NCBI GenBank assembly: GCA_007844125.1
Contig: CM017572.1
Span: 25,625,879-25,689,878 of the forward strand
Direction: 5' to 3'
Origin: Sinonovacula constricta
Lineage: Eukaryota > Mollusca > Bivalvia > Cardiida > Solecurtidae
Length of the DNA stretch: 64,000 nucleotides
Part shown: positions 56,646 through 64,000 of the stretch, in pieces
Layout of the letters: every line of letters starts with the position of its first letter
Position numbering within the stretch: the first letter of the stretch is position 1
Translations under genes and position numbers: made by a program
Notes under the pieces: generated by a model
The model's database searches: none
What the model was told of the DNA's origin: nothing
The model's input: only the letters and a program-made list of their open reading frames with translations

Positions 56646-59600
56646 TGCACAACAAAACTAACAGAAAAGTTCATGTTTTAAATATTTTATTGATAAATGT
56701 ATATTTCTCTTGGCATAAAACGATAAATGTCCATGTTTAATAACATAGAACAAAGGCAATTAAATATTGACACAAATAATACAAGTTAGAAGTACTGTAT
56801 AAGATATATTTAGATTTATTGCCACAGCTGAAACTATAGACCAGTTAAAAACATAAACAAACGTGCATACAAACGAAGGCAGGGTTCTTCCAGTCGATAG
56901 CAGATACAATCTATGATTTTTTTCTTAAAAGGGGACATGACTTTTGTTTCAAATATTAATTATACTGAAGGCGAATATTTCACAACCTCAAGACTGGAAA
57001 TTTACATATCATACTCTACAAACAGCATTATGCATATATAAAAAGACAGGTTACATACAATTAAAATTAATAGCTTATTTAATGCACCTCCTTTGAAGAG
57101 CACATTTCCCAAGATCAAAAGATGAAAGTAGTGAAATTCTAGTCAATTCAGAGGACTTACAGGTTATGCAGGTAAAATGTTGGGTCATACATCCGACCTA
57201 TTCAGTTATGCAGTCAATTAGATGACGGTGTCAAATTTAAGCCAACATGCTGCTGCCTTACCTGTGATAGTTTGGTGTATGTATGAAGACCTGCCATTAT
57301 ATCGCATCCAGTCTCAGTAGCCTGACACTGGAACAAGCCTTGGAGCTACCCTTATATTGTGAGTATTGAGAGTGTAAGCAATGCAAAGTTTACATGTATA
57401 TATTTTATATGTGGTGTAAACTTGAATCTTCAATCTAATGCTGCCGTCACAGTGATAGATTTATATGAATATGACATCATTATTATAGATACTGCGCCAA
57501 CAAGTCTCTGGTGGAGAGATGATCCTTTATGAGTGTAAGCAAGTAAAACTTTTCTGCTCATTGTAAGAGATATATACGTTATAGTCTTGAATTGACATTC
57601 AACCACCAACCATAAACAAAATGCAGATTAAGTGAAAGAAAATTGAGCTTTTTAGTTTAAAAAAAAACATACATGTTTTTAAATTTGTATAAGGCAGATT
57701 TTGCAATAACTGATAATAAAGCATATTTACAATATTTTATTTATATTAACAAAATATCACCAATATATAATATAAATTAACATGTTTTCAAATTCTTGTA
57801 TAAATTACTTTGATAAAATATTTACAATCACATTTTGGTATTAAATAAAACTTATAACATAATCATAAAACAAGCAGATTGTACAAGAAAATTCTGCCAA
57901 CAAGAGACAGATCCATCACATAAACTATTTCAGAATTTTAAAAAAATCAGTAGAAAAATTATATAAAAGCAATATTCACACACAAAAAAAAACAGTATAA
58001 ATTTTCAAGGATTTTGTCATCATCTTAATTTTGGTGATTCTTATTTTCATCCTATTTTACAACTTAACCCACAAGTAATGTAGATTTATAAAAGCAATTA
58101 AAAAACTTAAGTAATAATTACCAATCTAAGTATAAAGTTATTAGGCTTAGCAAACAAAAAGTAGTACTATTTGATGTGGAGACTTAAGCAGTTATTTGGT
58201 TATCAAATTCTTGTTAGCCAAGATTTAAAACTAGGACTTTGTGCTGCTTATAAACAAATGAAGCATGATTCTAAGTTTAAGAAGTATGTCACTGCCTAGG
58301 CTGGCATCATTCATGCCTTAATATAAACACATTCATGTATAGTAAATTGGAAAACAAACTTTTTTATATTGATCCCTCTTGACTGCCCACTTCCTGACTA
58401 TAACTAGTACATGGGTACTGAGTACCTTGAGCAATTTGCAGTAAATAGTTGTGATCAAGGAATAACATCTTATGGTCAGTTCTGGGGCTCGATCTTGAGT
58501 TTAACGCTCTACCTTTAGACCAAGGACACACACAACTTTACCTTTCTAACCAGAAAACTGTCAGTGATTTTACTCAAAGACAGATTTTCATATTTTTTCA
58601 CCAACAAACAACAGGTCAAGAAACAAAAACAATAAGAAAAGTAGTCTTTGATTCTGTAAACTGTGTATGCAATGTTATATCCCATTCTATGCCAATTCTT
58701 CTTGAAAAAAAACAGCTCGGCATAAAAAAAAAATCCATGAAAACAACAGCATTACTACAATAATTATAATAAATACTTTAAATATAATAAATAATTATAA
58801 ATACATTAATCGAAGTAATTACATCAACGGTATGCCCACAGTGTCAAAAGGGTTAGAGAAAATCTTTTAAACAAAAGAGCTATGCTAGAACCTTGTTTTA
58901 AGACCTTGGTATGCTGGATGTCTTAGCATGGGATCAAACCTGGGACCACTTGCAAATAACAATAGCTAAACCTTAAATGAGCTTTTGAATAAGGGCATGT
59001 ATAAAAGAATATTTCTTCTCCATTATTCAGAGCCTAGTACATAAATATTCTATGCAGGAGAGCAAGTTTAATGAATTTCTTGTCATATCTAGCTAATCGT
59101 TTGCAATGAGAGTTCCTTAATGAAAAAACAAGTGTAACAAAGTGCATGAAAAATCTACTTGAGCAATTCTTGTCTCATACAAAGTTAAAGAAATAACAGA
59201 TAACAAGAGTTTAAGACTAGCAAAAACTATGAGAAATTGTTAATTTATTGTTTAAAACATTTTGTAAAATAAAAAACAACAACAAAACAACATTCAGATC
59301 TATGTTTCAAAATTAATAGCCTATGAAATCCATTAAAGTTCCAAACCAGTGCCTGTGGCCACAGGATTAATCAACAAACCGTAATTTCCTCAGCTCCTTA
59401 CTGCCAGGTTTCAAGCCCGAGTCTGAACTAAAACTTTCATGCGGAAAGATTTTTCAGCAGAACTGCAGTTCTCCCCTGGTTCTACTCTGACATTAGACTT
59501 TCTTCACTCATTACTGCTTTGCAGCAACAAAAAACAATTAGGTAAATTAACTTTCAAAATATGATGAAAGCAACAAGACAATAGATTCTAACTAAGCCAG

Positions 59601-61059
59601 AATAAAGCAACTCAAGTATAAATCATATCTATTGGGAAGGTGAGTAATCTTTTGAATGATCAATTGGTAAAAAATATTTAAATTAAATTAAAAATAAATA
59701 AGAGATAACAAAAAAATAAATAATTTAAAAACAAAAACATGACAAAATTTGGCTTCAGGATGAAAACATTTATACTAAATATGTTCTTTCCCCAGTATTA
59801 TTCATAGCATATAAAAAAAATAATTTATAAATATTTTTAAAAAATATTTGCTGTTGCCTCTTTTTTCCCAGAAAAAGAAGACAGGTGCATAAAAATAACT
59901 AGCAAAATTATACAAGTCTAATTGAGCAATTATTGTATGAAAGTAATAATAAGAACAAGATAAAGATACTAGCAAATTTAAACAATTAATATTTCTAAAT
60001 ATTTTTTAAATAAATAAATAAATTTTGTACATGTTGCATCAGTAGCTATGTTTTGCAGCAAAAGAAGATATTATAGATTTTAAGCCAAAACAAATATATG
60101 CTTCATTTTACTGCATTACTGACACTGTAGACTGCATTGTGAAAAACGTATAAGAAAAACTAGTTGAAGTACAATGTTTTGAGCATTAAAATGCGAGAAA
60201 GGCATTATGTTTTAACTTAATTTAAATTAGCAATTATCATAGTACAAGATTTTCTTTGATTTTTTTTTTGCAAACTGGCAGATGGGACCTGCAAAGCACT
60301 ATGCAATAAAACATTAAATCCTTAAGCTTATTTAGATTAAATATATCTGAGTTTTACAGCTTATAAATGTTTTATTGCATAAATTTAGGTCATGAACTTC
60401 AGGTATTATTTTCATGATTTTATGTTTGATAAAAACATTAATGCTTCAACACAACAAGGTAAAACCTCCCTCCCTAAGTGGACCATCTGTTGTAACACAT
60501 AGCGAGGTGGTCTTCTTACAGAGTTCATACATAATACTTAATTCTATAAGGTGTAATATTATATTGTAATACATATTACAACACAATAATGATATAAAAA
60601 CTTCCTAAAAAGATTTTGCAAGTACAAAGTATTTGCAGAAAAATTCTGATATAAAAAAACATTTTGAGTGTATTTGCCATTAAAAAATACATAAAAAAGT
60701 ACTGCCAAAATTTGTGTATGTAATATTTATGGTTATTAATGCATTTATAATGAATATACTTAATATGCATATTTATAACTGTATTTACATATCACACATT
60801 GTCCTTAATAAAATCCTTTGTAAGAACCTAAACAGTTTAAACTTCTAAAAATTTCAAGCTAAATGTTTTGATTTACCTCCACCAAATAACCTAGACAACT
60901 GTAACCTTAATAGAATTAAAACTAATGCTTAATTCTTCAGGTTTATTTGATAGTCATACTTTATGCCAGTCCTTGAACTGTTACCATTTTTTACCCCTTT
61001 TCAAAGTTAATTAACATATTTGGTTAATGCCAAACTTTATGACTATGTCTATTTAATTG
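56646..61059. other. AT-rich gene desert, possible long 3' UTR of the minus-strand gene
   Basis: No repeats of note and no conserved frame in about 4.4 kb. Part may be the 3' UTR of the gene ending at 61060; TTTATT (AATAAA on the - strand) occurs at 60942-60947 and elsewhere. One small candidate on the - strand is ATG at 57297 reading MAGLHTYTKLSQ to a strong CACAG/GTAAGG donor at 57262. It could be the first coding exon of the tentative - strand gene, but it does not join 50549 in phase directly. Confidence 0.35.
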
Positions 61060-63059
61060 TCAAACTTCATCCTCTGCTTTCAACCGAGATTTTGTCCTCG
61101 ACCCTGAGCCACGGTCCTTTCCAGGGGTCACCCTTGCCCGTCGCTGTAAAAACAGATCCACATCTTCTGCTGACCGAGGTTTTGCATAACCATGGCTCTC
61201 AATAATGAGAGCCCGAGTCTGATCATCAATAATTTCGTTTCGACCTATTGGTGCCAACATTGGGTAACCGTGGCGATTAGCTCTTCTTGCCAGAAGTTTT
61301 GGAACGTTTTTAAATGGGTAAGCAGTAGTTACTTCCCCTTGAAGGTTTTCAGAACAGTAGTCGATGAACTCCTCCATGGTTTGAAGTGTATCACCATTTT
61401 GAAATTTTCTTTTCGCAATTTCGTGACAAGCATCCAGGAAACCTCGGAATCCCAAACCTGTTAATAAAGAAGAAAAACATCTGATTTTTGGAAATATTTC
61501 AGTGTCTGCTTCAATATAAGGATACAATATCAAGACACAAATAAACCTTTTCAATGGTTGTCCAGGCCTTGAGCTACCTTCTTTTTTAACATTTTACAAA
61601 CAATGAGTAAAAAGAAGACTATCCCCTTGATATGGCGTTGTTTTCAGTTGAACAGCATGTCAAAAACATTTCACATGATACATGTACTATGATCAGCCAC
61701 AGTCACTGACTTGTGACTCCTCAGCCCCTCAACATGTGGGTTCAGGTCAGGTGAGAACTTTCATCTTCTAGCTAAACTGTGGTTTACTGGTGACTCTATC
61801 AAGTCCGGTGTATTCCTCCAACAGCTGACCAACTTGACTCCAACTTGACCAAAATTATGTGTGTGATATAAAAAAATCCAACCTTTCCTGATACTTTAAC
61901 TGTATACTTGATGTTTCTTTGGTTTAATGTTCCAATAACAATCTTACTTAAAAGAAGGCTTTGCCAACTACGAAGATAATATATGCTCAATGCTGCCATC
62001 GGCTGGACAGATTGCAGTGAACACTTGGCTTGATACCACACCTAATTACATTATCCTAACAACAAAATAGAGCTCTTCCTGGAAACACCTCTTTACATTG
62101 CTTTTTTATATTTTTTTACATCACCAGGTGTTTACTTCATTAAATCTTGTTACTGACTTCCTTATTATAAAATGCCATCTGATATTTAAGATTTCAACCA
62201 ACCCAGTTGAATTTTTTTTACTTTGGATCTATCTGCTCTGTTATTATGACCAGTCAATCCATGAAATGGAAAATCAAGAAAACCTAAACATTTTTCATTA
62301 TAACTCATTGAACTCTTCAAGCAATCTACAGTATACTGGACCTAGTAGTACAATCCGTAGGGTGTTGGCTCCAGATACGAGAGGCCCTGAGTTCAATCCT
62401 GGGATGCGACATACCAAATACAATAACAATGGTATTGGTATAGCTCCCTTCCTATTGCTCAAGCAAAGATAAGGTTAGTTCCACAACTGGCTGGCCTGGT
62501 ATCAGGATAATGTGACTGGGTGTGGCATCATGCCAGGTGTTCACGGCATGCTATACACAGTGAAGGCAGCACTATATCTGCTTCAAGTGGACTCCATTGC
62601 AAAATAACTAGAATACTGTTGGTAAGACAATAAACTCAATAAAAGAAAATCTACAGTCGAAGGTTAATCATCAAATACATGAATGAAGATAGTTCATTTG
62701 ACCTAATTTCATTTCCTAATCCCATATGGGGGTAGCATTGAAAAAGTCCAAGCCATAAGCAGCAGCCACTATGTGTTGATCATCATAAATGCCAAATAAA
62801 ATGTGTTTAAAATGTATCTAAAATACTTTTAAATTTCAGTCAATCAGAAATTTCATCATATCATGGACAGAATTCAAACCTGAATGTGTCATCCTTATTT
62901 TAATGAATCAAATTAAATCGCCATTATGGGATTAAACCAGATACCAATTTCTCACCTGTTGTCCTTTCTGGGTTGGTGTGCTCCCATTTTCTCTGCATAT
63001 CTATGTACAGGATGTCAACAGAGGCGTTCGCCAGACCTTTTTTGCTCAAACGGCACTTT
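61060..63059 (-). CDS. Last two exons of an unrecognised conserved-looking gene (5' part outside window)
   Basis: Exon 62956-63059 (acceptor CATTTACAG, donor ACAG/GTGAGA) reads KCRLSKKGLANASVDILYID, then MQRKWEHTNPERTT, ending phase 1. It joins exon 61060-61457 (acceptor TTAACAG), which begins by completing a Gly codon: LGFRGFLDACHEIAKRKFQN, then TMEEFIDYCSENLQGEVTTA, RRANRHGYPMLAPIG and SHGYAKPRSAEDVDLFLQRR, with a basic tail ending KSRLKAEDEV and TGA. The 167-residue joined C-terminus has clean codon use, strong splice sites and consistent phase, so a real gene is likely. It looks soluble, helical then basic at the end. I do not recognise the family. The preceding exon must end phase 2 and lies beyond 63060. 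Confidence 0.75.
61685..61875. mobile_element. Diverged copy of the GGTGGTTCT dispersed repeat, intron
   Basis: AACTGTGGTTTACTGGTGAC, GTCCGGTGTATTCCTCC and ATTATGTGTGTGATATAA follow the family order with many changes. It lies in the intron between the two - strand exons. Confidence 0.4.
62333..62645 (+). mobile_element. tRNA-derived SINE, family A, copy 4, intronic
   Basis: The head CCTAGTAGTACAATCCGTAG and GAGTTCAATCCTGGG are followed by CATACCAAATACAATAACAA, GTGTGGCATCATGCCAGGTG and a GACAATAAACTCAATAAAAG tail. It is inserted antisense to the - strand host gene. Confidence 0.85.
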
Positions 63060-63108
63060 CTGTAAATGTAATAATACATTTTAAACAGTTAAAACCATAA
63101 ATAATCAA

Positions 63109-63152
63109 ATTAAAAAAAAAAGAAAAAAAAGAAAAAAACAAAAAAAAAAAAA
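63109..63152. repeat. A-rich tract beside an exon
   Basis: Nearly pure A with single G or C interruptions, about 50 bp upstream (in gene sense) of the acceptor at 63060. On the - strand it is a long pyrimidine (T) tract. Confidence 0.9.
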
Positions 63153-63159
63153 ATTGTGA

Positions 63160-63894
63160 ATTATCAGAATTTTTATAACCATCTGAATAAGGTACATGAA
63201 AAGAAACAATAGGTCAGTGACTTTAGCAAAAGGTTTGAAGGTAACTATTTAAAGATTACTCTTATGGAAATTCAAATCCCTCATTTACATACCAGCATAT
63301 GTAAATAAAATATTTTGGTTTTAATTGGGCCCCAAAAGGGGTCAAATGCTATTGCTTAAAATAGGCTTCTGTGCTGTATACTTCCTGTTAAACAATGTTT
63401 TGTGCCATTTGTTAGTACAGTTTTAATGATCAAGTGCTTAAAAAGTGTTTATAAGGTGTTGGCTGGCGCTCGCAGATTGTTGAAAGTGGTTCATTATGGT
63501 CTAAATAGCCAGTAGCCAGGGCTTTTTAAAATAGGGTAAAGAGATCAACATTGTGCACACTCTTTACACAAGGTTAATCATTTATATACAGAAGGGGGGC
63601 ATAATCTATAAGCTTTAAATTTTCCCCCTACAAATCTTGCCTCTACCATGATAAAAGTCCTATCAGCGAGCGAGGCCAAATGTTATGATCATATTCCGGC
63701 AGTTCCTTTCAATCAGCATGTTTATTCAATGCACATACATACATAGAATGTAAAAAAGGTCTTTTGATTGCATCAAGTTTAAAAGAAAATACTCTTTTGA
63801 CTCATTTTGACTGTGAGTTACCATCAGCAAAGTCAAGGAAGTCATAACAATGCAGAAAGTTAACTTAGAAAAACATAATGATATAATTGACAGT
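63160..63894. other. Intron sequence, nothing recognised
   Basis: AT-rich sequence between the exon at 63059 and the repeat at the window edge. No splice-bounded frame was found on the - strand. Confidence 0.35.
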
Positions 63895-64000
63895 TCTACC
63901 CAACTCCTCCCTCTGTTGCAATTTTGTACCTAACTCCTCCCTCTGTTGTTATTTTGTACCTAACTCCTCCCTATGTTGTTATTTTGTACCTTACTCCTCC
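63895..64000. repeat. 30-bp tandem repeat running off the window
   Basis: At least three full copies of a unit containing CTAACTCCTCCCTCTGTTG and TTATTTTGTAC have a 30-bp period. The array is cut by the end of the sequence. Confidence 0.9.

Noticed and set aside
56156..56674. Poly-Val/poly-Leu proteins
   Set aside because: Both frames are produced by the (TAC)n triplet field, with no unique sequence.
63109..63152. A-rich tract as the tail of a retroposed gene
   Set aside because: No element body was found on either side; it looks like a simple A-rich tract.

Overview
The window looks like animal nuclear DNA, most likely from a bivalve mollusc. It is AT-rich, genes are split into short exons separated by kilobase introns with GT-AG boundaries, and tandem arrays, tRNA-headed SINEs, MITE-like elements and retroelement fragments fill much of the sequence. 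The mollusc assignment is inference from the overall character of the repeats; the species is not identified. There is no bacterial-style gene organisation.

Layout. (1) 0.8-10.4 kb: one well-supported gene on the + strand, an eight-exon serine beta-lactamase-fold protein of 430 aa. Every splice phase is consistent, the SxxK, Tyr and HTG active-site motifs are present, and a polyadenylation signal follows. Its introns carry a 23-bp minisatellite, triplet microsatellites, a poly-C tract and a MITE whose end lies 20 bp from a splice acceptor. (2) 10.4-18.3 kb: intergenic, with direct repeats, a 3' copy of a retroelement and a long (CT)n tract. (3) 18.3-28 kb: a tentative + strand gene of small phase-compatible exons; one intron holds nearly 3 kb of 27/30-bp VNTR. 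(4) 29.8-32.7 kb: a 46-bp satellite. (5) 38-50.5 kb: a tentative - strand gene whose exons are separated by a Penelope-like retroelement relic, a 37-bp minisatellite that grows directly out of one exon, a 60-bp VNTR (44.9-48.1 kb) and a 31-bp minisatellite interrupted by a truncated LINE. (6) 51.3-53.6 kb: a large palindrome with arms of about 0.9 kb, each carrying the same truncated THAP zinc-finger exon. (7) 53.8-56.6 kb: a MITE, a second SINE family and a triplet-repeat field. (8) 56.7-61 kb: AT-rich and nearly featureless. (9) 61.0-63.1 kb: the last two exons of a - strand gene that continues beyond the window.

Nothing suggests the genes act together; they look like independent neighbours. 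The long open frames inside the VNTRs are best explained by repeat units whose length is a multiple of three. The most unusual structures are the THAP palindrome with its covarying terminal hairpins, and the exon-derived 37-bp minisatellite. All calls come from reading the sequence; no alignment or database search was run.
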